From an uncultured Prevotella sp. (GTDB lineage: Bacteria > Bacteroidota > Bacteroidia > Bacteroidales > Bacteroidaceae), in assembly GCA_900541335.1 (NCBI GenBank), contig UQJC01000001.1:62001-126000 (forward strand): a stretch of DNA of 64,000 bases. The letters run 5' to 3'. The position numbers and the translations under genes were made by a program. A model generated the notes under the pieces. It did no database searches. It saw nothing but the letters and a program-made list of their open reading frames with translations, and was not told the origin of the DNA. Positions 27,414 through 35,960 of this stretch are shown here, piece by piece. Position 1 is the first letter of the stretch. Every line of letters starts with the position of its first letter.

Positions 27414-27989
27414 TTAAAGGGCGGCAAACTTGCGCACGGACTGGTCCCACAGCGGGGTGGTGTGTGCCAATTCGAGTGCTTCGGCGGGGGTTTGGGCCAC
27501 GCGCCAGATGCCTTTGTGCTGTTCGCGCATGAAACGCTCTTCGACTGCACGATCTAAGAGTTGCAACAGCGGGTCAAAATACCCGTCGGTATTGAGGATG
27601 ACGATGGGTTTGAGGTAAAGGCCCAACTGCTTCCAGGTAATGATTTCGAGCAACTCTTCCAACGTGCCTACTCCACCGGGCAGGGCAATGCAGGCATCGC
27701 TCAGGGCTGCCATCTTTTCCTTACGCTCGTGCATGTCGTGCGTCACAATCAGGCGACTCATGCCTTGGTGTTGCCAAGACTGGTCGATCATAAACTGCGG
27801 AATCACGCCTACCGCCTCACCGCCTGCCTGTAGACAAGCATCGGCTACGGCTCCCATCAGACCGGTGCGTCCGGCACCGTTGACAAGGGTGTCGCCCGCC
27901 TCAGCCATCAGCTGACCTAACTCTGTTGCGGCTTCAACGTAAGCGGCGGGAATCTGTCCGCTCGAAGCACTGTATACCGTAATGTTCAT
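27414..27989 (-). CDS. LOG-family (TIGR00730) nucleoside 5'-monophosphate phosphoribohydrolase
   Basis: A 191-residue Rossmann-fold protein of the LOG family. Related enzymes hydrolyse cytokinin riboside monophosphates or AMP/nucleotide monophosphates to base and ribose 5-phosphate; in bacteria without cytokinins the true substrate is uncertain. The diagnostic PGGVGTLEE motif, with the preceding Arg in MHERK, is present. The N-terminus has SASSG and GAGRTGLMGAVADAC. It is the first gene of the DUF4271-hemD block on this strand and is separated from metK by a hairpin. Confidence 0.9.
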   Translation of the reverse strand: MNITVYSASSGQIPAAYVEAATELGQLMAEAGDTLVNGAGRTGLMGAVADACLQAGGEAVGVIPQFMIDQSWQHQGMSRLIVTHDMHERKEKMAALSDACIALPGGVGTLEELLEIITWKQLGLYLKPIVILNTDGYFDPLLQLLDRAVEERFMREQHKGIWRVAQTPAEALELAHTTPLWDQSVRKFAAL

Positions 27990-28091
27990 AGGTTGAGGAT
28001 AAGAAGTGTGTGAATGATAAGGGGAAGCCCGCCGACCTGGTTCCGACCTCGCTACGGTCGTTGTCAGCCTCCAGACGCTCCCTTAAAGAAG

Positions 28092-28137
28092 GCAACGCTC
28101 CGTTGTCCTCGTTAGGAGGTATCAACGGAACGTTGCG
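28092..28137 (-). terminator. Hairpin terminator after metK
   Basis: GCAACG-CCGTTG pairs with CAACGG-CGTTGC with an inner TCCT/AGGA stem, 25 nt after the metK stop. On the minus strand it is followed by a weak CTTCTTTAAG tract. Confidence 0.6.
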
Positions 28138-28161
28138 TATGTTACACCAATACTTACTGAT

Positions 28162-29466
28162 TTAGTTGAGCCCGAAAGCCTGGCGAATTTGCTCGACCTT
28201 GTTGAGCTTTTCCCAGGTAAAGAGCTCCACGCTAACCTTCTTGTCGGGCTGACCCGGTGAGTGGAACGTCTTAACAACCGTCTGCGGCGTGCGACCTACG
28301 TGACCATAGCTTGCGGTTTCTTCGTAAATCGGGTTGCGGAGTTCCAAATCGCGCTCGATAGCGGCGGGACGGAGGTCGAAGAGCTCGGCAATCTTTTGGG
28401 CAATCTCGCCGTCGCTCATGGACACATGACTGCGTCCGTAGGTGTCGACAAAGATTGAAATGGGCTGTGCCACACCGATGGCATAGCTCAACTGTACGAG
28501 CATTTCGTCTGCCACACCGGCGGCTACCATGTTCTTGGCAATGTGGCGAGCTGCATAAGCGGCCGAACGGTCTACCTTTGAGGGGTCCTTACCCGAGAAG
28601 GCACCACCACCGTGTGCTCCCTTGCCGCCATAGGTGTCGACAATAATCTTACGACCCGTCAGACCCGTGTCACCGTGGGGGCCACCAATGACAAACTTAC
28701 CCGTGGGGTTGACAAAATACTTGATTTTACCCTGTTCGAAGAGTGCTTTGACCTCGGGCGTATTGACACGTTCGGCCAGTACACGGGGAATGAGGATTTC
28801 CTTCACGTCACGGCTGATTTGTTCGAGCATCAGCTCGTCGGCACGCTCCTGTGAGCCGGCTTCTTCGGCGGTGATAAATTCGTCGTGCTGGGTTGAAACG
28901 ACAATCGTATCAATGCGGCGAGCCACGTGGTTGTCATCATACTCAACCGTAACCTGGCTCTTCGAGTCGGGACGGAGATAAGTCATCACCTTGCCTTCGC
29001 GGCGGATTTCAGCCAATACATACACGATATCGTGTGCCAAGGAGAGGGGCAATGGCATGTAAGTGTCGGTCTCGTTGTTAGCATAGCCAAACATCATGCC
29101 CTGGTCGCCGGCACCCTGTGCCATGGGGTCGCTATTGTCCTTGCGGTCAACGCCTCGGTTGATGTCACCACTCTGTTCGTGGATGGCGCTGAAGATACCA
29201 CAGCTTTCGGCTTCAAACTTATAAGCCGCCTTCGTGTAACCGATGCGGGCGATGGTCTTGCGTACCACGTCCTGCAGGTCAACGTAAGCTTCTGATTTCA
29301 CTTCACCTGCTACCACTACCTGTCCCGTAGTGACGAGCGTTTCGCATGCTACTTTCGAGTTGGGGTCGTAGGCCAGCAACTGGTCAAGTACGGCATCAGA
29401 GATTTGGTCTGCTACCTTGTCGGGGTGTCCTTCTGACACCGATTCGGATGTGAATAAGTATCCCAT
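28162..29466 (-). CDS. metK: S-adenosylmethionine synthetase
   Basis: Makes SAM from methionine and ATP, supplying the methyltransferases of the cell. The 434 residues begin MGYLFTSESVSEGHPDKVADQISDA, the standard N-terminal signature with the catalytic His in GHPDK. The ATP-binding GAGDQGMMFGYA and the P-loop-like GGGAFSGKDPSKVDRSAAY are conserved. The C-terminal part carries YGHVGR. It has a leader of about 300 nt with possible structured elements. The slightly long C-terminus compared with the E. coli enzyme is normal for this phylum. Confidence 0.97.
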   Translation of the reverse strand: MGYLFTSESVSEGHPDKVADQISDAVLDQLLAYDPNSKVACETLVTTGQVVVAGEVKSEAYVDLQDVVRKTIARIGYTKAAYKFEAESCGIFSAIHEQSGDINRGVDRKDNSDPMAQGAGDQGMMFGYANNETDTYMPLPLSLAHDIVYVLAEIRREGKVMTYLRPDSKSQVTVEYDDNHVARRIDTIVVSTQHDEFITAEEAGSQERADELMLEQISRDVKEILIPRVLAERVNTPEVKALFEQGKIKYFVNPTGKFVIGGPHGDTGLTGRKIIVDTYGGKGAHGGGAFSGKDPSKVDRSAAYAARHIAKNMVAAGVADEMLVQLSYAIGVAQPISIFVDTYGRSHVSMSDGEIAQKIAELFDLRPAAIERDLELRNPIYEETASYGHVGRTPQTVVKTFHSPGQPDKKVSVELFTWEKLNKVEQIRQAFGLN

Positions 29467-29770
29467 GTGTGTGATTGTTTTTAAGTAGCTGCAACGGCTA
29501 CCTTCGCGTTCCTCGTGAGGTGATTGGGTCGAGACTCAAGCGGACTGAGCATTGACGAGCGAAGGCAACTGCTCCAAACTACCGATTATAAAATAAATAA
29601 GCCTGCTTTCGCGGGGCGGAAACAGGCAGACTGGGATTCGGCTGGATGAGTGCGTCGTTTGCATCTGCCCCGAAGCCTTCCGATGAAGACTCAAGTGCAG
29701 GTTTTAGCATTGTTTTTGAGAGGTTGCAAGCAGCCAAATCTGTCCTCTGTTTGTTTTCGGCGGCAAAGGT
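29467..29770 (-). promoter_or_regulatory. metK: Long, possibly structured metK leader
   Basis: Between a candidate promoter (29764-29794) and the metK ATG are about 295 nt with two folded elements on the minus strand. First is a hairpin GCCTG-TTTC / GAAA-G-CAGGC (about 29600-29630), followed by TTATTTATTTT, which looks like an attenuator or terminator. Second is a long-range stem CCTTCG-CTCGT (29567-29556) with ACGAG-GAACG-CGAAGG (29516-29501), enclosing a small CTCA/TGAG hairpin. I cannot assign it to a named SAM riboswitch class. Confidence 0.45.
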
Positions 29771-29794
29771 AGCCAAAATCTGGCAGACGACCAA
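29764..29794 (-). promoter_or_regulatory. Candidate promoter for metK leader
   Basis: Minus strand TTGG (29794-29791), a 19-nt gap and TACCTTTG (29771-29764). The -7 box is a full match to TAnnTTTG; the -33 box is imperfect. Confidence 0.42.
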
Positions 29795-29976
29795 CGCCTG
29801 TATGGGATGGATTTTTATTAAGCGGCAAGATGGGGGCAAACGCGCCTTGAATGGGCCACGCTGAAGGGTAGACAGCGGTCGAACAGTGCGCGAAGTCGTG
29901 CCATTGCGCTCCGAGTGGAACACACCACAACCAGAAGGGACAGAAAAGGAGTCTGCCACCTTTCAGATTACGAGAG

Positions 29977-30522
29977 GAGAGGTGAGAAAACGGAAAAAAG
30001 GCTTTCTGACGCCAATCAAAGAGCTAAGACGGCAGGCAGAAAGCCCCTTGAACTACCGAGAGCGGCTGAAAAGACGGCTGGAAGCAGCTCTGAACAGGAA
30101 CAGAAAGAAGGCTGAAGATGTAAAAAGACTTCTGACGCAGACTGGAAGGAAGTCTGGACGAATAAAACAAGATAAGCGCATACGCAGAAGGAAGTCAAGA
30201 CGCCTAAAAGGCTTTCCAATAAGAATCAGAAGGAAGTCAGAAGTCATAATTACATTTCTGATGTTTATCAGAAGTAAGTTAGACGCTTTAAACAGACTTT
30301 CTAAAAGCCGTATAAGTAAATCGACCCAGGGTGGGAGACTTATACGGATTCTGTATAAGCTTCCCACCCTGGGTCGAAGGTCTTATTCGGACGATGTATT
30401 GATTTCCCACTTAAAGTGAAACCTTTATACGCGGCACGTATATGCTTTCCACTTTCCATCGAGGTACTCCTACTGTGCCTGAAGTTCTCTTCCACTTTGG
30501 CTCGAGCCTCAACTTCTGAAAC
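29977..30522. repeat. Repeat array 3: degenerate 42-bp-period array
   Basis: Written in rows of 42, the sequence lines up over about 13 rows. Rows at 30145, 30187 and 30229 begin GAAGGAAGT and the row at 30271 begins GAAGTAAGT. The second half of several rows carries CTTTCTGACG-like sequence followed by AATCA or TATCA. From 30313 the rows change to a TTATACGG...TTCCCAC type at the same spacing. Units have dyad symmetry (AGACTTC...GAAGTCT). Minus-strand reading gives 14-residue repeats of the DFLL-x10 type. No protein gene is believable here; the plus-strand 177-codon Arg/Lys-rich frame is a by-product. Confidence 0.7.
30308..30377. repeat. Two overlapping, mutually exclusive long hairpins inside array 3
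   Basis: CCGTATAAGT (30308-30317) pairs perfectly with ACTTATACGG (30338-30347). The latter also lies in the left arm of a larger inverted repeat, 30321-30377, whose ends TCGACCCAGGGTGGGA and TCCCACCCTGGGTCGA pair perfectly and which continues through CTTATAC/GTATAAG. Both cannot form at once. Confidence 0.7.
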
Positions 30523-30862
30523 GGTAGCCCTCCCCCACCTGCGCCACACTTCCTTTTTTCACAACGGGAGGACCGGCTAACCTAATCAAGAGGCTTTGTC
30601 AACAAGCACCCCTTCAGACTTTCTGCCAGAAAGTCACCGGTCGGCTACCGGGCAAGGCTGACAACAAAGACGGGAATCAATGTTTCTCCGATTGTCACTT
30701 ATTGCGCGGAAGGTGACACTTTATAAGGCTTGCTTTTAAGTTGGTTTTCAGAGACAAAGATACTAAAAATATAGGACATTTGCAAGAAGGGCTGGGAAGG
30801 AGGCTGGTGAACCGGGAACGGGCTGATTCGCAGGTTGCCCATCCCCTACGCGCTGACACACA
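30523..30862. other. Gene-free stretch between array 3 and nadB hairpin
   Basis: No gene seen. On the minus strand TTGC (30785-30782), 19 nt, then TATCTTTG (30762-30755) is a possible promoter that would transcribe array 3 toward metK. An ACTTTCTG/CAGAAAGT hairpin occurs near 30620. Confidence 0.4.
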
Positions 30863-30910
30863 ACAGCCCCCGTTCACCACCTGCAATCAGGCGAAGTAAA
30901 CGGGGGCTGT
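30863..30910 (-). terminator. Strong hairpin downstream of nadB
   Basis: ACAGCCCCCGTT pairs perfectly with AACGGGGGCTGT, with an inner CCTG/CAGG stem. Only a weak T-tract (TTGTGTG) follows on the minus strand, so termination is likely but not certain. Confidence 0.55.
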
Positions 30911-30993
30911 CTGCGTTAGAAAGCGGCCTTACCTGTTAGAGAATGCGGTCAAACAGGAAGAACTATGAGATGGGATAAACCGTAACGCGGTCA

Positions 30994-32583
30994 TCAATTC
31001 ATATCGTAAGCATGCTTCGGATAGTCGAGCGTGTAGTGCAAGCCGCGGCTTTCTTTGCGCTCAATAGCCTGGCGTGTAATCAGGTATCCAACATTAATCA
31101 TGTTACGGAGTTCGCAGATGTCACGCGTAGCCTTGACACGCTTGAAGAGTTCTTCGGTCTCTTCATAGAGTACGTCGAGACGCACCCAAGCACGCTTCAA
31201 GCGGAGATTGGAACGAACAATGCCGACATAAGCTGACATGATTTGCTCTACTTCCTTGGCATCCTGGGCGATGAGCACTTTTTCTTCGTTCGACATCGTA
31301 CCTTCATCGTTCCACTCGGGCACTTGCATATTAAATTCGTATTCGTCGAGATGTTCCAGGCTATGCTTGGCGGCTGCCTCAGCATAGACAACTGCTTCGA
31401 TCAACGAATTGGAGGCAAGACGGTTGCCACCGTGCAGACCGGTGCAGGAACATTCGCCTACAGCATAAAGTCGGTGGATGGAAGAGCAGGCATTGAGGTC
31501 TACCTTGATACCGCCACAAAGGTAATGGGCACAAGGCACGACGGGAATGTACTGCTTGGTGATGTCGATGCCGATGCTCAAGCACTTCTGATAGATATTG
31601 GGGAAATGGTGTTTGGTTTCCTCGGGATCCTTGTGGGTCACATCGAGGCAAACGTGGTCGAGGCCGTGAATCTTCATTTCCTTATCAATGGCACGGGCCA
31701 CGATGTCACGCGGGGCGAGCGACAGGCGCTTGTCATACTTCTGCATGAACTCTTCGCCGTTGGGCAAACGCAGGATGCCACCGTATCCGCGCATCGCCTC
31801 AGTAATAAGGTAAGCGGGATGGGTTTCACCGGGATGGAACAATGCGGTGGGATGGAACTGGATGAACTCCATGTCCTGTACCGTGGCTTTCGCACGATAG
31901 GCCATTGCAATACCGTCGCCTGTGGCAATCTCGGGATTGGTGGTCGTCGCATAGACTGCCCCACAGCCACCTGTACAGAGTATCGTGACACGCGAAAGGA
32001 AGGTGTCAATCTTCTTGGTATCGGGATCGAGCACGTAGGCGCCATAACACTCAATATCGGGCGTACGGCGGGTCACCTCGATGCCGAGATGATGTTGAGT
32101 GATGATCTCGACGGCAAAGTGGTTCTCCAAAATCGTAATGTTGGGATGATTGCGCACAGCCTGAATTAAGCCACGCTGAATCTCAAAGCCTGTGTCGTCT
32201 GCATGGTGCAAGATACGGAACTCAGAGTGGCCACCTTCCCGATGAAGATCGAAGTCTCCGTTTTCCTGTTTGTCGAAGTTAACGCCCCACTCTACCAAAC
32301 GGCGAATGCCCTCGGGAGCGTTCTCTACAACTTGTCTCACTGCGCGAGGATCGGAAATATAATCGCCGGCAATCATCGTATCCTTGATGTGCTTGTCGAA
32401 GTTGTCTATTTCCATATTGGTGACCGAGGCAATGCCACCTTGCGCTTTCGCGGTATTTGCTTCCTCAATGGTAGTCTTACACACCAATGCGACTTTACCA
32501 CGATTGGCTGATGCTACCTGGAGGGCGTAACTCATTCCAGCTACGCCGGAACCAATTACCAGAAAATCAAATTTGCGTATCAT
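30994..32583 (-). CDS. nadB: L-aspartate oxidase
   Basis: Flavoprotein that oxidises L-aspartate to iminoaspartate, the first step of NAD synthesis from aspartate. The 529-residue chain starts with the FAD-binding IGSGVAGM (10-17). It continues with the QGGIASV substrate-side motif, FHREGGHS-type sequence (DLHREGGHSEFRI) and the HPTALFHPG and GGNRLASNSLIEAVVYA segments typical of the succinate dehydrogenase/fumarate reductase flavoprotein superfamily. Absence of neighbouring iron-sulfur and membrane subunits supports NadB over FrdA/SdhA. nadA and nadC are not in the window. A -7-like TAGTTTTG lies on the minus strand at 32605-32612. Confidence 0.95.
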   Translation of the reverse strand: MIRKFDFLVIGSGVAGMSYALQVASANRGKVALVCKTTIEEANTAKAQGGIASVTNMEIDNFDKHIKDTMIAGDYISDPRAVRQVVENAPEGIRRLVEWGVNFDKQENGDFDLHREGGHSEFRILHHADDTGFEIQRGLIQAVRNHPNITILENHFAVEIITQHHLGIEVTRRTPDIECYGAYVLDPDTKKIDTFLSRVTILCTGGCGAVYATTTNPEIATGDGIAMAYRAKATVQDMEFIQFHPTALFHPGETHPAYLITEAMRGYGGILRLPNGEEFMQKYDKRLSLAPRDIVARAIDKEMKIHGLDHVCLDVTHKDPEETKHHFPNIYQKCLSIGIDITKQYIPVVPCAHYLCGGIKVDLNACSSIHRLYAVGECSCTGLHGGNRLASNSLIEAVVYAEAAAKHSLEHLDEYEFNMQVPEWNDEGTMSNEEKVLIAQDAKEVEQIMSAYVGIVRSNLRLKRAWVRLDVLYEETEELFKRVKATRDICELRNMINVGYLITRQAIERKESRGLHYTLDYPKHAYDMN

Positions 32584-32656
32584 TTGTATCGCTTAAAAAC
32601 ACTGCAAAACTACGAATGTTTTCCCAATAGAAATAGTGAGGATTGAGATAAATGGT

Positions 32657-32664
32657 TACATTTG
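32657..32664 (+). promoter_or_regulatory. Candidate -7 element for M16 peptidase gene
   Basis: TACATTTG matches TAnnTTTG; no -33 TTTG at the expected spacing. The leader to the ATG would be about 105 nt. Confidence 0.35.
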
Positions 32665-32775
32665 CACGTTTTACAAAAACAAAAAGGACAGTAAAAAGGC
32701 CATTTTGCTATCATCTTTCCTTTTTTACTCCCGTCATTCTGCTGACAAACACATTATTCATTTAATCATACTAAC

Positions 32776-35619
32776 ATGAACAAGCTAAAAGCATTCCTGT
32801 TGCTATTCGTTGCGCTCATCACCTTGCCAACGATTGCACAACAGCCGCAAATGCCACAACTGCCCATCGACAAAGATGTGCGTTACGGCAAGTTGCCCAA
32901 CGGATTGACTTACTACATCCGTCACAATGCATTGCCCGACGATCGTGCGAATTTCTACATCGCACAGAAGGTAGGATCGGTACAGGAGGAGGAATCGCAG
33001 CGAGGCCTCGCTCACTTCCTGGAGCACATGTGCTTTAACGGCACGAAGAACTTCCCGGACGACCAGCTCTTGAAGTTCTGCGAAGGCATTGGTGTGAAGT
33101 TTGGCGAAAACCTCAATGCTTACACGGCAACAGACGAAACGGTGTACAACATTGACGATGTTCCCGTGACGGACAAGAACATAGACTCTTGTCTCTTGAT
33201 TCTCCGCGACTGGTCTGACGGCTTGACGCTCGACCCGAAGGAGATTGACAAGGAACGTGGCGTTATTCACGAAGAATGGCGTATGCGCTCAAGCGCAAGC
33301 GGCCGTATGTTTGAACGCAACCTGCCGAAACTCTATCCGGGCTCACGTTACGGCGAACGCTACCCCATTGGATTAATGAGTGTGGTAGACAACTTTAAGC
33401 CGGCTGAGCTCCGTGCATACTATGAGAAGTGGTATCGCCCCGACCTGCAGGGTATCATCGTGGTGGGTGACATCGACGTTGACCAGGTGGAAGCAAAGAT
33501 TAAGTCTATCTTCTCTCCCATCGAAATGCCTGCCAATGCAGCTAAATACGAATTCTACCCTGTGCCCGACAATAACGAGCCGATTTATGTCATCGACAAG
33601 GACAAGGAGCAGACGCAAGCAGTGATTCAGGTCATGTTTAAGCATGACCCGATTCCGGCTGAGTTCCGCAACACGCCGCTCTACCTCCAAATGAATTACC
33701 TTAACTCGCTCGTGACTTCTGCCATCGATGCCCGCCTCAACGAGGTAAGTCAGAAGGCTGACTGCCCCTTCATCGGTGCAGGTTCGAGCGAAGGTAACTA
33801 CATCATGGCGAAGACTAAGAATGCGTTTACCATTGGTATTCTGCCCAAACCGGGTCAAGACGCGGCTGCTCTCAAGGCTGTGATGGAAGAAGTGGAGCGT
33901 GCTAACCGCTTTGGCTTCACTGAAACAGAAGTCAGCCGCCTCAGTGCTGAATTTATCAGTGCGATTGAGGTAATCTACAACAACCGCGAGAAACAGCGCA
34001 ACAGTTTCTATGTGCCTCAATACGTTCGTCACTTCCTCGAAGGAAATGCCATCCCCGATGTAGAGACGGAATTCAATATGTACAAGATGATGGCGCAACA
34101 ACTGACGCAGGCCGGTATGCTCGGAACCGCTGTTTCGGAAATCTTCAAGGAATACACGGCAAAGACGGATACGAACTTCGTATGCCTGGCCTTCTATCCC
34201 GAAAAGGAAGGTGTGACGATACCCACGATTGAGAGCTTTAAGAAGGCTATCGCTGAAGCAAAGGCTGCTAAGCTCGAAGCTTACGTAGACAACGTGAAGA
34301 GCGAACCCCTGATTACGAAGTTGCCCGCCAAGGGAAAGATTAAGAAGGAAACGGCCGCTGACTTTGGTTACACTTGCTGGACGTTGGGCAACGGTGCACG
34401 CGTATTCTTCAAGAAGACGGACTTCAACGACGCCGAAATTATCTTTAATGCTCGAAGCAACGGTGGTACGAGCCTCGTAGCCGAGAAGGACTTGATTAAT
34501 GCAAAGCTTTTCAACGACGTATTGTCAAGCACGGGTATCGGCAACTTCTCATCTACCGAAATTCAGAAGAAACTCGCTGGTAAGCAGGCTCGCTGTGACG
34601 CATCACTCGGTGAACTGACTGACAACCTCTCGGGTTCGTCTACACCGAAGGATCTCCGCACGCTCTTCGAACTCATCTACCTCCGCTTCCAGGCTCCTGC
34701 CAACGACGTAGAGGGTTATGAGAACTTCATGAACTACCTGAAGACTTCATTGGAAAATGCAGAGAAGAGTCCTGAGGTTGCCTTCCGCGACTCATTGATG
34801 CTGACGCTCTATGGCAACAACCCGCGCACGGCTCCGCTGAAGCTGAAAGACCTCAGCAAGGCTGACTACAACGTCATCAAGCGTCTGTACACGGAGCGAT
34901 TCAACGCCGCCGGCGACTTTGACTTCTACTTCACGGGTGCAATCAATGTCGATTCTCTCCGCCTCTTCACGGAACAGTATATTGCTCCGCTCAAGGCTGT
35001 CAAGAAGCGTGAAGCTTATGTTAACCACAAGCTTTACCCTGTGAAGGGCGAACGCAACAACCACTTCTTCCGCTCAATGGAAACGCCGCAGGCTCAGATT
35101 GTACAAATCTGGAGTGGTGAGAATCCCTACTCAATCAAGGAAGCGGTGACACTCGAAACGCTCGGTAGCATCTTGACGCAACGCTACTTGAAGAGCATCC
35201 GCGAGGATGCAGGCTTGGCTTACAGCGTAGGTGCTGCTGCTGAAGCTTCATTCACGGGACGTGATGCATACACCATGCAAATCTTCTGCCCCGTAAAGCC
35301 GGCTAAGCTTGACTCTGCCCTCCTCCTTATTCGTCAGGGCATCGAGGACATTGCCGAAAAGGGTGTAACGGCTGAAGAGTTGGACAAGGTTCAGAAGTTC
35401 GAACTCAAGACCTTCGCTGACAACCAAAAGAAGAATAACTACTGGATGAACCTCATCGTCAACAAGACGGCGTGGAACAAGGACCTCCAGCAGGGTTACG
35501 AAGAGGCTATCAAGTCAGTTAATTCGAAGGACATCCAGGCATTTGTCAAGAATGTCATGCTCAAGCAGATGAACTGTACCACAGTTTCTATGCGTCCGAC
35601 AGATATGACGGAAAAATAG
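32776..35619 (+). CDS. M16-family zinc metallopeptidase (pitrilysin-like), two-domain
   Basis: A 947-residue secreted insulinase-family peptidase, expected to degrade peptides in the periplasm. Signal peptide MNKLKAFLLLFVALITLPTIA is followed by two M16 halves. The active half has the inverted zinc motif HFLEH (80-84), with Glu83 as the base, followed by MCFNGTKNFPDD and the downstream acidic ligand region (ATDETVYNI). The second half, from about residue 500, starts with KAKGKI-like and WTLGNGARVFFKKTDF sequence, and no HxxEH is seen in it, as is usual. It ends at a clear terminator and has no operon partner. Confidence 0.93.
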   Translation: MNKLKAFLLLFVALITLPTIAQQPQMPQLPIDKDVRYGKLPNGLTYYIRHNALPDDRANFYIAQKVGSVQEEESQRGLAHFLEHMCFNGTKNFPDDQLLKFCEGIGVKFGENLNAYTATDETVYNIDDVPVTDKNIDSCLLILRDWSDGLTLDPKEIDKERGVIHEEWRMRSSASGRMFERNLPKLYPGSRYGERYPIGLMSVVDNFKPAELRAYYEKWYRPDLQGIIVVGDIDVDQVEAKIKSIFSPIEMPANAAKYEFYPVPDNNEPIYVIDKDKEQTQAVIQVMFKHDPIPAEFRNTPLYLQMNYLNSLVTSAIDARLNEVSQKADCPFIGAGSSEGNYIMAKTKNAFTIGILPKPGQDAAALKAVMEEVERANRFGFTETEVSRLSAEFISAIEVIYNNREKQRNSFYVPQYVRHFLEGNAIPDVETEFNMYKMMAQQLTQAGMLGTAVSEIFKEYTAKTDTNFVCLAFYPEKEGVTIPTIESFKKAIAEAKAAKLEAYVDNVKSEPLITKLPAKGKIKKETAADFGYTCWTLGNGARVFFKKTDFNDAEIIFNARSNGGTSLVAEKDLINAKLFNDVLSSTGIGNFSSTEIQKKLAGKQARCDASLGELTDNLSGSSTPKDLRTLFELIYLRFQAPANDVEGYENFMNYLKTSLENAEKSPEVAFRDSLMLTLYGNNPRTAPLKLKDLSKADYNVIKRLYTERFNAAGDFDFYFTGAINVDSLRLFTEQYIAPLKAVKKREAYVNHKLYPVKGERNNHFFRSMETPQAQIVQIWSGENPYSIKEAVTLETLGSILTQRYLKSIREDAGLAYSVGAAAEASFTGRDAYTMQIFCPVKPAKLDSALLLIRQGIEDIAEKGVTAEELDKVQKFELKTFADNQKKNNYWMNLIVNKTAWNKDLQQGYEEAIKSVNSKDIQAFVKNVMLKQMNCTTVSMRPTDMTEK

Positions 35620-35638
35620 TCACTCTCAATTTCAATAA

Positions 35639-35675
35639 AAAGAGCCGCATTCACGCGAAGTGGATGCGGCTCTTT
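35639..35675 (+). terminator. Terminator after M16 peptidase gene
   Basis: AAAGAGCCGCAT pairs with ATGCGGCTCTTT, followed by GTTGTTAG. Confidence 0.85.
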
Positions 35676-35947
35676 GTTGTTAGCGTACCTGGGAAACTGG
35701 GGGAGGGAGTACGGGCGACAAGGGACTACTCAGCACGGATCATTTAGCTTGGAAAGGACGGGCTGGAGGGGTGCTACGTTTGTGACGACGCTTTCTCTTC
35801 CGTTACGCACCCCTTCGTACAGGGTGCTGCCATCATACGATTAACTTTATAGCCTCGAACCTATAAACTTTCCCCCGCCTCCCAAGATTCAAAGCATCTA
35901 ACTTGTAAACTCTAACCCCAACCATCGCCTCGAAGCCGAATCCCCAT
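35676..35947. other. Gene-free stretch upstream of methyltransferase gene
   Basis: No gene seen. A GGGGTGC/GCACCCC hairpin lies around 35768-35814. TACCTTTG at 35948-35955, just before the next ATG, looks like a -7 element but would leave almost no leader. Confidence 0.4.
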
Positions 35948-35960
35948 TACCTTTGCACTT

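Noticed and set aside
29467..29770. Assignment of the metK leader to a named SAM riboswitch class
   Set aside because: I could not find the conserved core of any SAM class by eye; only generic hairpins are supported.
29886..30419. 177-codon plus-strand ORF rich in Arg and Lys
   Set aside because: It coincides with the 42-bp periodic array, where a period divisible by 3 keeps frames open on both strands. There is no recognisable domain, and composition follows the repeat.
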